DNA of 64,000 nt from Clitoria ternatea (GCA_037962975.1 CM075676.1:43439501-43503500), one strand, 5' to 3'; counted from the first letter of the stretch, positions 11,265 to 24,364 are shown. Program-made: numbers and translations. The notes: generated by a model from the letters alone, not told the origin.

Positions 11265-11719
11265 TCAAGCCATCTCTTGATCTCCACGGAGGGAAGACAC
11301 ACCGTTGTCCTTGTCAATGAATTTGATAAGGAGGTGGGGAGTGGATACAATTGCCTCCATCGCATTAAGTGTAGGGCGGCCAATGATCCCGTTATAAAGG
11401 GACTCCACATCTATCACCAAGATTCTGGACTTCACCATTCTCGCACCAGGTTCACCTTCAAAGGAAATAAGGGTATCAAGATACCCCTTGGTGGGTTTCT
11501 TTGCTCCATTAAACGTTGTGAGTTCTTGCATGTATGGTTGCAAGTCTGCATCATTAAAACTCATTCTTTTGAAACAGTTATAAAAAATTACATCGCAAGA
11601 ACTTCCCTGATCGACAAGGATCCTCTTAACATCTTTGTTAGCTATAACAGCGATGATCACCACTGCGTTATCTCCTCCTGGGATCGTTGGGCTGAAGTCG
11701 TCATCAGTGAATGACACCG
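11265..11719 (-). pseudogene. Retroviral-type aspartic protease, element 1
   Basis: The reading contains VIIAVIANKDVKRILVDQGS followed by SCDVIFYNCF, a variant of the retroelement aspartic-protease active site (D.GSS), and ends with YNGIIGRPTLNAMEAIVS, which matches the conserved 'ILGRPTLN' end of Tat-lineage proteases. It lies in one open frame (11265-12236) with the gag C-terminus, as expected for a Gag-Pro-Pol polyprotein. Confidence 0.82.
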
Positions 11720-13352
11720 TCGGCGCTGCCACACCGTCTCTAAAAGGGCAGTTGTCTCGGGGTTTGCCCTGTACTGATAGGATCATCCTGTGGTGATTTT
11801 TCCTGGCTGTGATTGATGCTTCTCCTCCTGCAAACCCTCCAGTGATCATCTCGATCACCTTGCGCCTGCTTTGCCTTTGCTGCTGAGGCATACTATCTTG
11901 CTGTGCTCCTCCAACGATCACCACTCCTTTTTGCTTTTCGGTGACAATAAACCTTCTGACTAGGTTACGATTGTTATCACCCTCATCATCTGGGTCTCTC
12001 CCCCTCTTGTCCATCCTACTAGGCTCGTCTAGGGATTTTTCCCTGAACAAATATTGTTTCAGCTTTCCTTCTCTAATAAGGGTCTCCACAGTATTTTTCA
12101 ACACTTTGCACTCATCAGTGTGGTGACCCGCCTGCTCATGAAAAGCATAATATTTACGTGGGTTCCCAGGTCTTTTTACCGGAGGTGGCTTCCTTATCCC
12201 AAAGACACTGAGCGTTGGCCAACCCACTTCCCTCAAAATTTGGGAATGCCTAGCGTTCAGAGGAGCATAGTTGTTGAACGAGGAGACGTGTCTGTCTCAT
12301 TGATGAGGTTGAGTGCTTGCAAAGTCTTCCCTGAAGGCATGCTTTTCTGGCCTTATCCTCTCCTTCTCTCTCTGTGGCTGCTGAGAGGGCGCTGGTGGCT
12401 TCATTCTAGTTGTTGTAGCCTCCAGGTGCATTTCTATGCCAACATATTTGGAGGCTTTCCTTCGAAACTCCTTGAAGGTTGTTGGGGGGCTTTTTGCCAA
12501 AGATAGGGTAAAAGTAGAACCAGGTTGCAAAGCCTCAACCTTAATATGGAGTTGTATGGCTTCCGTGAGGTTAGGGACTAACGCAGCCTCCTTGTAGAAT
12601 TTCTTCAAAAACTCCTTAAGAGTTTCAATCTCTCCTTGCCTTATCTGAGCCAAGGTGTGAGAAGTCCTTGGAATATCCCTAGAAATGACAAAGTGGCTCT
12701 CAAACACGGCTACCATCTCTTCCCAGGAATCTATGGATCCTGAGGGTAGGCTCTTAAACTAGCTAAGAGCTTCCTCCGTCAGTGTTCTTGGGAACGTTCT
12801 ACACATGATGTCTTCATCAGCTCCTAGATACATGGCCTCATACACCTAAGCATCGAGGTGCTTAGTGGGATCAGTTTCTCCATTATATTTCCTGATCGAC
12901 AGTGGCTGAGTTGTCTGTAAGTGCTTCGGGATGACGACACTCATGAGTCTCCTTGAAAAAGGAACACTGAGTCTATACGTCCCAGAGGTCACCACTGCTT
13001 GCTCCCTCCTCCTGATATTGACTCTATCACCAGAGTCCTGAGTCTGTTCCATCTCCTCATACATAGGGATCTTTGAGTATTGGAGGGTCGTGGATCTTTC
13101 CCTCGCGGATGCATGGTGTGCCTCTTCAGCTTGGGACGCTACTCTGTCCCCAGCTCCTCTCTTCTCCCTCTTTAGCTCCATCAACTCCTCCCTGAGCTGC
13201 CTTATAACTTCGTCTCGTGGGTCAGGGGTCGCCACTGGTACCATCCTTCTAGTGTTGGCGATAGGAGATTCAAAGACAAGCCTCCTCCTAGTTTGTTGGT
13301 GGGTCACGTCCTCCACATGACCATCAACAAAATCACGTCCATCACCTTCCAT
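11720..13352 (-). pseudogene. Gag, element 1
   Basis: The start is chosen at the ATG of 13352-13350, 63 nt from the LTR. It opens MEGDGRDFVDGHVEDV with a charged coil (VIRQLREELMELKREKRG). The core is the retrotransposon gag domain (FESHFVISRDIPRTSHTLAQ, IRQGEIETLKEFLKKFYKEA). A zinc-knuckle-like block, YYAFHEQAGHHTDEC, lies near 12105-12165; its first Cys is Tyr here but Cys in element 2. Breaks visible by comparison: TAG at 12846-12848 (Tyr in element 2), TAG at 12759-12761 (Trp in element 2), TGA at 12297-12299 (Arg in element 2). Confidence 0.85.
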
Positions 13353-13396
13353 TCTGACTACCAAACTTCTGCGAAAAGTGGGAATACCTCTAACGA

Positions 13397-13414
13397 GTCC
13401 CACTAGACGTGCCA
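13397..13414 (-). other. Primer-binding site, element 1
   Basis: Read on the minus strand, one base after the 5' LTR, is TGGCACGTCTAGTGGGAC. The initial TGG complementing a tRNA CCA end and the position fit a primer site. Element 2 has TGGCACGCCCAGTGGGAC. I could not assign the tRNA with certainty. Confidence 0.65.
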
Positions 13415-13415
13415 A

Positions 13416-14220
13416 TGAAATGGTCTAAACTGGGGTCTAGAATCCGGTGTGGAACCAGCCACTAAGGTATAGATGTCTTAGGGTTTGTACATCGGTACAG
13501 TGGGTATCCGGTATTATAATCTGGCCTCTCAGTGGGAGAAACTGGTCTTGTTGTCCTGGAGATCCTTCACACCAGAGTTTCGCGTTAAAGGGGGCGAAAG
13601 GTGGTGCCACCTGCGAAGATTCTTTGACGCTCAAGTTAAAAGAGTGTATGAAACTCGATGAATACTCAAGAAATGCAATAGTAAAAGTGTAAGATAGAAC
13701 AACGTAACCTTGCATGTGTCTCAGAATATGCTATTTATAGTTGAACGTAGGAAATGAATCATTGGATGCAAGTAGGCCCCTTGGTTCTGATAGCGTGTAG
13801 AGTGTGTCAATCCAAATGGCTCAGTGCTCAAAGTGTGTCAGAAGGGTAGGTCAATTATCAGAGTATGATTCTGAGATAGGGATAGAGGATAATCACCTTT
13901 TCATATATTTCGCTGATGATTGTACTTACTCTCTATGATAATTGACATAGACATATTCCGTTATGCAGGGTATCTTCGCTGATAAGTTATAATGAACTCT
14001 TATCTCATAGTGATTCTGAGGCAAACGTTATACACGACATGGAAATAAGAACGGATGAAGCATCCATTGTGGCGAGGACGGATGGAGTAGTCAATGAAGT
14101 GAGAATGGATGAGGTGACAACGGATAACCGATGTGGCACTGTCTTCCGGTGACACCGGTTGCTCCTCTAAGTGGTCATTCTGACGTCATAACTTTAGGGA
14201 CCGGTATGCAGACTGGATCA
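13416..14220 (-). repeat. Element 1 right LTR (5' LTR of the minus-strand element)
   Basis: 805 bp, near-identical in layout to 2693-3488, with TG...CA ends. The gag-pol promoter TATAAATA lies on the minus strand at 13739-13732, about 320 bp before the end of the LTR. Confidence 0.93.
13732..13739 (-). promoter_or_regulatory. LTR TATA box, element 1
   Basis: CTATAAATAGC on the minus strand, conserved in all four LTR copies of this family (minus strand near 3010, 13732, 24847 and 35658). Its position fits the U3/R border that drives gag-pol. Confidence 0.6.
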
Positions 14221-14225
14221 ATATA

Positions 14226-16249
14226 TATATACTAAAATTAGACATGCCACACTTAACTAAGAGAACACTAATGATGCAATGGCAAATGCTAACAAAAAGA
14301 AATAGGGACCTTTTCATAATGTTGACACTCTATAAGTTTTTTTCATATTTAAGCACATAAAAAATATTAGATTTTCTTTTGTGTTTGTCATAAGTAGGGA
14401 CGCAAGGATGTTTGTCGAAAGCCCGTGACCTGACTTCTTTAAAGCCTACAGGCGGGCCTGTTGGGTCAAAAGATTAAGTTTACGCCTTTTAAAAAGCTTA
14501 TTTAAATAAATAAGTTGAGCCACAAGCTTTCTAAAAAATTATATGAAACCCAACAAATCATCCCATTTAGTTGAGCATATATAACATAAGAATAACAATA
14601 TAATAATATGTTTAAAATAATTTAAATTTTTATTTTATAGTTTAAATAAAAACAAATAAACTTTAAAAAACTAGAAACAAATATAGATGTTGTATCTTTC
14701 ACAAAAGTTAACCCTCATCGTCGTTAGTTTGCTACCAATCATCAAACGTGTGTTGCGCTACTCCTTCTTTGGTCACCAGCACCAGGTGTGCACCCGATGT
14801 ATGGAAAAGATCTAGCCTTGAGGATTCTAGATCTACAAGAAACTTTGCAACTTAAAAGTCAACTCCTCTTCCAATATTCAAATGTTGGCCAAATTATTCA
14901 TGCTCCATAGATAAAGGTTTTTAGGTCAAAAATTACAAAAAAAAATAAACAAAAAATGGAAAGATAGAAAGGAAAGCAATGAGAGAGGATTAGGCACCAC
15001 TCAAGTGATGAGATAAGTCATTTAGTTGTTCACCACTTTAGAAGGATCCAAAGATAAGAACTAGAGAGAGGCTCTAAACACTTTTAAAATTCTAGAGAAA
15101 AATAAACTTACAATCTCTTAAAAATTCACAAAATGACATAAGCTAACTAATTTGTAAAGGAAGCAAGTCTTATGCAGGCTTCTCCTAAAGTCATTTTTTG
15201 ATTTAGCTTGGGCGAGCTTGTTAAAGCTTCATCCGATGCCCAAAATCAAAAGTTACATGCCTCAAAAAGTGACCTAAAGCAAGTATATGGTCATAAAAAG
15301 CTCAAAGCCCTATATAAGACTACTAATTGGCTTCTAAAAATGGAAATTAATCTAAAATCTAAACTCAATACTAAAATACAACTTAAATGGTCTCAAGTTC
15401 AAGAATGGTTATCAACCCCATCAAGTGTCCTAAAAACATACAAAAGAAAAAGGTCCTACACTTAGTGGATCCTCATTATATTCCCTCCCTTAAAAAAGGA
15501 TTTCCCTTCAAATCCAAGCTCTTCTTTTAAAGCTCCTGAGGTAAGATCAATCATCTTTATAAAACAAAGGAGAAAAATGAGTCGATGTTATGATAAAGGA
15601 CAAAAGAAAAACAAATGAATAAAACAAAGATGAAGAATTTATTTAGGTAATGGAAAAGTTAACTAGGATCAATGACTAACCTTCTCACCCTGGAAGTGGC
15701 AAAAACAAGAATATTATAGAATGCAATGAGATGGTCCAATAAGAATACACATGCAAAGCTATAAGGAATCATAAAAATCCTAAGTATGATCCTATCTATG
15801 GAATGCATAATGGATGTGGTATAAGATGTGAATGTGTGGACATGTGATGTAACAATAAACAGGGATATATCATGAGTAATCATTGGATATGATATCCTAA
15901 TGGAGGTCATAATGTGTGATGACATTTAAACTAAGGACCATGGTGGTCATGGAATGAAAGGATGCAACTAGCCCCCTATATAACCCCTCATGTAAATGGA
16001 TGATATCAATACAGTCAAAGTTATTATATAGTCCTATATGAGTCCTAATGGTGATGATATGAGATGGAAAGAAAACGTAAACCTATGAAAGTCCTAGACT
16101 CAAGCAACATAACAAAATACATGACTATAGGGAAGGTCAACTCAAAGAAGTATAGGCACATTCCTACTCTATAAGACCATATAATAACTATTTACATCTT
16201 ACACATGACCCTAAGAAAACTATGCATACTCAATGTCCAATCCATCTCA
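14226..16249. other. Relic non-coding DNA
   Basis: No intact gene. 14400-14530 has short stretches (AAAGCCTACAGGCGGGCCTG) resembling the inner part of the hAT-like element at 19.2 kb. 15460-15540 (CCTCCCTTAAAAAAGGATTT, ATCCAAGCTCTTC) is probably more of the minus-strand relic at 16.2-17.3 kb. 16000-16200, reverse-complemented, resembles 40330-40560. Confidence 0.45.
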
Positions 16250-17310
16250 TAGTCAAGATGAGAAATTGGAGAAGCTTCCTCATAAGCCCACATATCATCA
16301 ATGAAGGCTTCTCCAAGATCCACATAACATGGTAGGGTAGAAAGAACATCAGTAGACAAACAAGTAGAGGGAGAAGGTAACTTTAAGAACTCTTTAAAAG
16401 ATTATATCATCTTACCCTCACTTGTAAGACTACTCTCAAGACACTCTGACTCTTTATATTTCTTTGCAATAAGTAAGTTATGAGCCTCACCAACTTGGGT
16501 ACTAGGCTCACTTGTACTTCTCTATGTTTTCTTTCCTTATTTTTCTTTTCACCTACCTCAATCACTTTGTCTCTTTTAAGCTTCACTTGTAACTATTCCT
16601 CTTTCACTTGTTGAGGTGTTAAAGGATTCAACACAAATTTTCTTTTGTCATGGACAAAGGAATAAGTGTTAGTAGCACCTTCATAGATAATTCCCTTATC
16701 AAATTGTCATGGTCTATTAAATAAGAGGTGTATGGTTTCCATGGAAATGACATTATAAGTGATCTCATCTTCATAGTTCCTAATGGAAAAATTGAGCTTC
16801 ACTTGACCATTCACTTTTAATTCACCCTATCATTTAGCCATTGAAGCTTATATGGCTTGGAGTGTTGGGCAGTCTTAAGGTTGAGTTTACTAACCATATG
16901 ATGGCTAGCACAATTGGCACAACTACCACTATTAACGATGAGCAAACAAACTTTTTCTAGCACTTTACACATCATTCAAAAAATGGTATTCCTTTAGGAA
17001 ACATTTAGGTGTGGGGTATGAATACCCAAGAGCCTCCTAACCATTTAAAAATCCTTATTTTCCCCAACTATATGTTCACTATCATAACTTTCACTACTAG
17101 ACCCATCACTAGATGAGGAAGAACCCCCATGGCTTGAGTAGTGATTTAGGCCTTTTAGAATCATGGTCTTTTTAGTGGAGCATTAATAAGCTATGTGACC
17201 TCTTCCTAAGCATTTAAAGCAGTTAATGTTACTAGTCCTAGAACTAGAAGGTTGGAAGGTAAGGTTGGGTTCATTGATGGTTTGGATTTAGAGGATAAAT
17301 CCTTTTTGCT
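16250..17310 (-). pseudogene. Reina-like chromovirus gag-protease remnant
   Basis: On the minus strand a CCHC zinc knuckle is visible at about 17155-17225 (NCFKCLGRGHIAY, stop, CSTKK). Further on are LGIHTPHLNV, then LEKVCLLIVNSGSCANCASH (about 16920-16990), then HMVSKLNLKT and KPYKLQWL. This order (zinc knuckle, 'RR.LG', 'KVCSLIIDGGSCTNVAS..LVEKL', 'PYKLQWLN') is what I know from gag-protease of Reina-type Ty3 elements. The protease aspartate is replaced by Asn (IVNSGS), and stops and frameshifts are frequent. The lineage is assigned from recalled motifs. Confidence 0.6.
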
Positions 17311-17319
17311 CTTATAATG

Positions 17320-18003
17320 TGTGACGTCCCTACCTAAATTCTAGGATTTACCCCAGGGTCTAATAAAATTAGAGAAATTTTTTTGCAATTAGGATTGCCC
17401 TTGGAAATAAACCCTAAGGACCCAACCCCTCTAGTGGCAGCAGTTTTAACTCTCATACAGAGATTTATGGAGATGCGGCATTGGGCTCTCGAAGATACTT
17501 ACATCACATTTTCAGGAGTTTTATGTATGGAGAAATGAAGAGTTTTACGCATATGTCAGCAGAGGCTAAAGGTCTACTTGACGAGGCTTTTGAGGTTTAC
17601 AACAGCTCATTTCAGCGGATCACTCCACCTACCACCTCTTAGCCCTCGACCAGCTTGGCCCCTCAGGACATCTCCACCTCGTTTGCACCTTCTCATCCCA
17701 CCTTTGGACCGGATCGAACAGACTCCCCTTGGAGCGACGAGGATTAGGACTGATGCATCTCTTTTATGTTTTATCTTTCATATTTTGTATGGAAGCCTTC
17801 ATGCCTCTGAGTTTTCAGCTTGTACAGTTACTGTTATGACCTTGTGTTGTATATAACTCTGTTATATGTATATATATGATGTTTCTATTCCACCATGTGT
17901 TTATTGTACAAAAAAAACTTTCATATTTTTTTAAAACTCGTAACCTCAGTTAAGTAGGATAATCTAGTGGAAGAGATTATCTTAGCTAACTGAGGGTGTT
18001 ACA
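17320..18003 (+). mobile_element. LTR-like block, possible solo LTR
   Basis: The block starts TGTGACGTCCC and ends GGGTGTTACA, the inverted terminal pattern of many plant Ty3 LTRs, over 684 bp. An AT-rich promoter-like zone (TATATAACTC, TATATATATGATG) lies near its right part. It interrupts the upstream side of the Reina-like remnant. The flanking five bases (TAATG and TATAC) do not form a convincing duplication, so its boundaries are not proven. Its first 80 bases resemble the reverse complement of 41390-41461. Confidence 0.4.
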
Positions 18004-19176
18004 TATACACTCAAAACCCTAATAATGAACATTGGACTGTAATGGTCAAACTGGTGAAATATTTAAGAAGCACCATGAACTATGGTATTCTTTATAGTGG
18101 ATTTCCCCTATATTGGAAGGATACGATGGTGCTAATTGGATATCATATTCATATTCATATGAGACAAAATCCACTAGTAGTTATGTGTTTACACTTACAG
18201 GCGGTTTCGTAACTTGGTGATTAGTTAAGTGTCTTTAAACTTCGTCAGTTAAGTGTTAGGGTGTCCACCCATTGGTCATTGATGATGGTTCCTATTTTTA
18301 ACTACAAACATAAACTCATTGATATGGGAATAGTCATTGTCAACAATTCCTTTATTTAATCCCAAACAAAAACAAACACCCCACATCAACAACAAACACC
18401 ATCCACCACTATCAACAACGCCCACCACCATCAACACCCACCCACCATCATCATGTTTGCATAAATTTTATAGAAAAGATAATGAAATACCAAATTGGAA
18501 TCTACTAAAGGATATCTACTTTAGGTTATTTTACCAACAATTTAGAAATGTAACAATGTGACATGTATCAAACTTACCCTATGTTTCAACTTGCCCCCTG
18601 AATAAAAATCCAATTGTTTTGTATCCAAAACTTGGAGGAAGAAAAGTAATCTCACTTGAAGTACCATGACTAAAAACACCAAGAAAATGAATAAAAGAAA
18701 AGTACAAATCAAAAGGGCTTTTGAATCCCTTTGTACATATGTAATAGAAACTTACAATTAAAACCCAGGTAATGACAATCCAGCAAAAAAAAACCATGAC
18801 TCCCACAAGGAACATTTGTTGAAGAAGCAATAACCTCTTAAAAACTCAAACTTTATGTCAAATCCATCAAACCAACTCACTAAAACATAAAAAAATTAGA
18901 TTTACAAAGAAAAAAAACTAAATCAAAATAAAGAAAAAACAAAATGAATAAAAACTAAGAATAAAAAGGCCAAATAGAATCAACCCTCACCATCATCAAC
19001 ACAATTCAATTTCCAACCCATAAAATCTCAAAAAAATGAAACAAAGCCAAACAAAATCAAACAAAATACCATTCAAGTTTGGTACAAAGAAATTTAGTGC
19101 AAATAAAACAAACAACCATGATTAGAGCCCTAAACCTTTGACGAACCAGTCATGGTTACAGATCGAAACATATAAC
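18004..19176. other. Intergenic stretch without a supported gene
   Basis: AT-rich, with a CCACCATCAACA-like low-complexity patch at 18370-18450 and A-rich runs at 18840-19060. No recognisable coding or RNA gene. Confidence 0.5.
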
Positions 19177-19668
19177 TATAACTGTCAAAATAGGTCAAAC
19201 CTACCGAGTCGGGAGGGGCCAACTTGCAAAATGAGTGGGCTCATAAAAAAAGAAGCCCAAATTGAAATTGAGCCTTTTTAAACCCAACCTAAAAAAGCCC
19301 ATATCTGGTAAGCTTTTGTTGGTCTGGGCTAGCCCGCAGGTAGCCTATGCATGTTAACTTTTCTTTTATGTACTAACATGAAAAGAAATTAACTTTTTAT
19401 ATTTTTTATTTAAATTAGATCTTATAATTTATTTAGAGCATTAAACAATTTTGGTATATTTTTATAAGTTGTAATTTTTTTATTTTTTACCAAAAAAATT
19501 AATAGGGTTGCTAACAGCCTATATTGGCCTAAAAAAATCCACCTAAGCGATTAGCCTGCCAAACTAAGGCCCTAAAATTGTAGCCTAAATTCAAAGCAAA
19601 CCTTTTTAACCCAGACCAAAAAAAACCTAAGCCTGCCATGGGCTATGTAGCCTGTTTTGAGAGTTCTA
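19177..19668. mobile_element. Short hAT-like non-autonomous DNA element
   Basis: About 490 bp with imperfect terminal inverted repeats: TATAACTGTCAAAA at the left and TAGAACTCTCAAAA read inward from the right (12 of 14 match). The inside is rich in GGGC/GCCC words (GGGCTAGCCCGCAGG, GTAGCCTATG and the opposite strand near 19550-19660), which resembles plant hAT elements that start TAGGGCTGTCAAA. It has no transposase. An 8-bp target duplication is not clear. Confidence 0.45.
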
Positions 19669-21973
19669 CCCTAAACCCTAAATTTGGTATAACCTCACGT
19701 TCTCCTTTAACTTCATCTCATCCATCTTGTCTACAATCTCCCCTGTCCTAAGGAAGAATTATACCTTAGGACTGTTCTTAAGCTTTTACACCCATTAGTG
19801 GTTCCCTCTCATCTCTGTCTTTGTTGTGTTCTTATGTTTCTCCCAAATAGGGTCATTGTTGTTGATGCTTAGGGGATAGTGGTTAGGCCCATATGGGCCG
19901 AGCATGTTTTTAGGTCTTTTAGGCTTTCAACAAAAGTGTTGGAGAGGCTTATGGTGGCAAGGTTTTGGTAGGGAATGAAAAGGTCAAAGGAATTAGCGAT
20001 GTTGAGGAAATGTAGAGTGAAAGGGTTTCGAGGTGTGAAATATAACATCCTCATTTTAACGGTTCATAATTACTTAAATAATTATTAGAAGGTCATTAAT
20101 TAAAAAAATTAGAGAGCGACCCACTAAACTAGAAATCAACCTGATAACTTTTAGGGACTAAATCGAAAAGAACGGTTAGTGCGGTCGTTGACCAAAGGGG
20201 GTTACAGGACTAAACTACCACTGATCAACCTAAATCAATTAGGTTAATTCTTTTTCTCTTTTCCTTTCACTCTTACTTTTCACTCATTCACCTTATTTAT
20301 ATCTTTCTTTCCATTCACTCCATTTTCTCATTTCCACTTTTTTTTCTCTTTATATCTCATGGCTCCCTCTCCTCTTTCTCACTATCTTCTTCTCTACATC
20401 ATCTTCATAAAACCACATCTTCTTTACCACACCAAACCCATGCCACCTCTCTTCTCGACCATTTTCTCTCATTCTCTTCCTCCAACTTGTAGCTCATCCC
20501 TCTTTCTCCACTCTTTACTTTATTTCTTTCATCATCATGAACCTTCATTCCTCTCCATTACCAACCACCGTGTCTTTCTTTCACTCGTGTGTCTCCCTCT
20601 CTAAGCCAACACCAATTTTTCTTTTCTCCTTACCATCACTATCTCTTCCTTCCTCTTTCTCACCAAATCACATGTCTTTCTCTCTCTCTAAACCAATCAC
20701 ATGTACGGTTGCCATTATTGCGGAGCTTGAAGGTTGTGTCTATGGTGATCCAAATGCTCGATCAGAAGCTAAAATGAAGATTCATGGTCATTAATCGGTG
20801 TGAAATCAGTGGCAGTAAGTTAAAGCCCTCTCTTTTTCTAACGTGCATGTCCATCTTTGCATGCAAGGTTATTTTTCCTCCTCTTTGGCTACATGTTAAA
20901 TTTGTAATTTTTAGGGGATTTCTTGATGGGTCTGCATGGGACTGTTCCGCTATAATTTTGGAAAAATCATGAACACAAAAATTATTCTTTTCTTTCCTTT
21001 TTCCAACAAGTTATAGAATGCCTAAATCCACTAACGAAAGCGAAAGTTATGCCCAAAATACAAAATGTTATCCTGGTTGGTGCATGGCTATTGGTCAGCA
21101 ACTTATTATGCAAACTTAAACTTTTTGGCTTAGAATTTACTCTTGGTGTCTTCATAAAATTTTAGTAAATTTTGTTACAAAAGTGTTAAAACCAAGATCA
21201 CTCAAATCAGACACATTAAAATAATGGAGCATGTGCATGTTATTTTTTCCTTTACATGCATGTTTTTCTTTCCCATTGCATGCAATGTTTTTAACCTTCC
21301 CTTCATTTTTTCTAGCTTGGTCATATGCCTCATTGGAGGAAGGGCGAAGGTTGGCTCCTGAAAATTCAGTTTTATGAAGCCTAGGAGGTCGGGGTGTAAA
21401 TTCGAGAGCCGTTGAAAGGATTTCAGAGCTTCGGGGTAGTTTCGACGCCTTGTCGACAAGCTTCGTAACCTCGGATATTGGCGTTTGAAGCTGAATTGGA
21501 ATGGAGTTTCGTTTGGAATGTCGGATAACTCTTTGAGGTATGTGTTAACGTACAAGGGGTTTATCATTCGAGTAGTGAATAAGGATTTCTGATTCTAGGG
21601 AGGGTTTTAAAATTAAAAGCTTACTTTAAATATTGATGCCTAGAAAAATATAGGTTTTTATAAATGGAAGCCTAATATTTGATAGATGTTGATATTAATA
21701 TTATAAGGATTTGATTCATTAAATGTTATTAAATATATTGCTTGGTGTGTGTTGTTAACGATGGCCCATGATGGTGTTGATAATATTTTGGAAATCTGGA
21801 TTTTATATTATGAGATAATATTTATGATGTGAAGCCTAGTGCTTGATATTGTTGATGATTGATTGATACTTTTTTGTTGGAAAGTTATTGATTGCGTCTT
21901 GTGGTGGAACTATATGTTTGTTGAAGCTCGATGCGTTGGTTATGTGTTGTTGTCAAATCTTGTTAATGATATG
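19669..21973. other. LTR-like, non-coding sequence
   Basis: At 20041 the sequence TATAACATCCTCATTTT resembles the TGTAACATCC start of long Ty3 LTRs. It is followed by a TATA-like TTATTTATATC at 20295-20305, a CT-rich leader at 20310-20700 and a donor-like GCAGTAAGT at 20812. This is the layout of the long LTR at 61163. No target duplication or far end could be fixed, and the open frames in the CT-rich leader are low-complexity. Confidence 0.35.
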
Positions 21974-24364
21974 TGTAACACCCCCTTATATACACGAGAT
22001 ATATATGTATTCTTCTTGTCTTAAAAAAAACTTTTAGAAAGATATACATATTTATCACTTTTTATCTCGTGTATACAAGGACATATATACATCTAATTTC
22101 CTTTAAATATTGAAAGTAAAAAAAACATTGTCTTTCAATATTTTTTCATAATGACAAAACAATTTATAGAAATCATAAGTGATAAATCATTACAGTATTA
22201 TATCCGAATGAGAAAGTTTATCAAATTTTAACCTTTACCTTGTTACAATTATCTAACTTGATATTGTAATAAGGCAAAGTAAAACTAAACTATACCTCTA
22301 CTACAAATGTGACCAATCATTTCCTAGTCCTTGAACCATCGAGTTTTGAAATCCTACTCTTGTCATATCTCTTCATCTATCTAATTGAGAATGAGACCAT
22401 TTTACCCTCCTGTAATTACATATCCTTCCATCTTGGACTGCTAGCTATATATCACATAACATATATTTTGGACACAAAATTCAAACAAGAAGGAGTGAGA
22501 AACAGAATATAATATTTTACATATAAGACACAAGCATAAGGGTTTTCACAATCTAATATAATAATTTCAATCACAATCATATACATAATCAATTATGATT
22601 GTAGAGTTTTTATAACATAACAATTATATTTTCATTCATAACCACCCACATAGAATGTCACAATCACATGCATGTCATGCAATATTTTTAATACTACCAT
22701 CTCATTCATTATATGGATGTGGGCCCTTAAAGTTTTTAGTTTACACTGGGCCAACTAGGAGTTTACACTGTTCCATAATTCCAGATAATAATAACATAAA
22801 TGCCTTCATAGCATATGAACAGCTCAACTGGCGTGGAAACACTTAGAGACTAGTCAGACTGAGAAAGTTTTTATTGTGAAAGTACCCGACACTAGGGAGC
22901 GACCCCAGGTCACCTGAAGCACCCTTTCACACCCTCTCATCCCAAGGCTCATAATTAAGCCTCCTTTAATGTATCCTTTGTTTCTATAATCCGTCCCCAG
23001 GCAATATCACATCTCATTTCTCTTTAATGATTTATGATGCATGAACTACTCGCATATTTAGTTGGTTAAGACTTTTAGAAACTCAATTATTAAATACCAT
23101 AAAGGTTCACAAAATCATCTCAATCAACTGTACATTCCCATAAGTTCTTCTTTGAACTTCTGTTATACAGAAATAAATTTAGTACAGTCTTCAAATTCAG
23201 ATCTCACCAAAATTGAGTTTCCAAGCCTTAAATATCTCAAAACTTTCTCTTAAAAACTTCACATATTTATATAATGTTTTCCAATTGGAATCTTAACTAG
23301 ATTGAGTTTAGAAATCTCGACTATAACAAAATATCCTTTAGTTATTTTATTAGGGAAAACCAATTTAAATTTCTGATTTCTGAAAGAAAATATTTTTTTA
23401 AATCATTAACTAAGAATACTTAAAACTATAAAAATTTTCTTTAATTCAAGAATTAATTATCTCAACCTCTGATTTTCATAAAATAGTTTCTTTCTAATAC
23501 TAGATTTTATTCTAGAGATTAAAAATAAAGTTAATGAAAATTATTTCTAAGAAGAAATAAAAGACTAAAATGATGATAAAATACTTTCTCTTAGAATAAA
23601 AATTTAAAGAGTAAGGTAAGAAAATTCTTACTGAGTTTTAACTTTTCATCATGCTTGCTATATGCTCAAACTCTATATCACAAGGTCATCAATCACAATT
23701 AAGTATTGTAATGTCATCAATCACAATTAAATATCATCAATCACAGATATTATCAATCATAATTAGATATCATCAATCACAGTCTATTATTATAAATCAC
23801 AATATCATTAATCAAAATCAAATAGTTAATTATAATCAAGTCAAATCAACTAAATATCGCTCATAAATATAATTCAAATTTTAATAGTTATTTAAATTAA
23901 TAAGATTAATTTTAAATCTTTATAGTCCATTCCTCGCATAGGTCTATGTAGGTCCATATAATCCAATCCTCACATATGTATAGTTCAGCCCATACAGGTC
24001 ATAATAGTCCAAGTCCTTGTATAGGTTCAGTCCAGTTCGCATAGGTTATCCAGGTATTTACATAGGTATTCAGATCAAGTTACACAAGATACTCAATTTA
24101 AAATTTATTATAAATTTTTAAGTTAAATAGTTATTATTTTAAAATAATAATTAAATTTTAAAGGAGTAGGAGACTCCTCCCATTATTCTTATGTCTTTTC
24201 ATATTATATTCCTATCCTACTCCCCCTTACCTCTTGTATCTTGGTTCGTTATGGAAAGTCCATGCGTGCCTCGTCTCCGAGTTCTAAAATATACAAATTT
24301 CACTTTAATATAGTTATAAGATAAAAATTAAGATTTCTACTTAAAACAGAAATTGTAAATTTTG

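Larger units (their letters stand above)
2693..14220 (-). mobile_element. Element 1: Tat-lineage Ty3/gypsy LTR retrotransposon
   Basis: A full-length element of about 11.5 kb lying in minus orientation. It has two LTRs of about 800 bp (2693-3488 and 13416-14220) that begin TGAACT or TGAAAT and end GGATCA on the plus strand, flanked by ATATA on both sides. In the minus direction the order is gag, protease, reverse transcriptase, RNase H, a second archaeal-like RNase H, integrase, a tandem-repeat zone, and an opposite-strand gene before the 3' LTR. Domain order, the second RNase H and the antisense gene are known hallmarks of the Tat lineage (Retand/Grande type). Gag-pol contains several nonsense codons that element 2 lacks at the same sites, so this copy is not autonomous. 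By eye the first 280 bp of the two LTRs differ at roughly 13 places, which points to a moderately old insertion. Confidence 0.92.

Noticed and set aside
20359..20794. Plus-strand open frames (MAPSPLSHYLLL...) with a hydrophobic start like a signal peptide
   Set aside because: They lie in a CT-rich leader of an LTR-like region, are Ser/Leu/Pro low-complexity and overlap in three frames.
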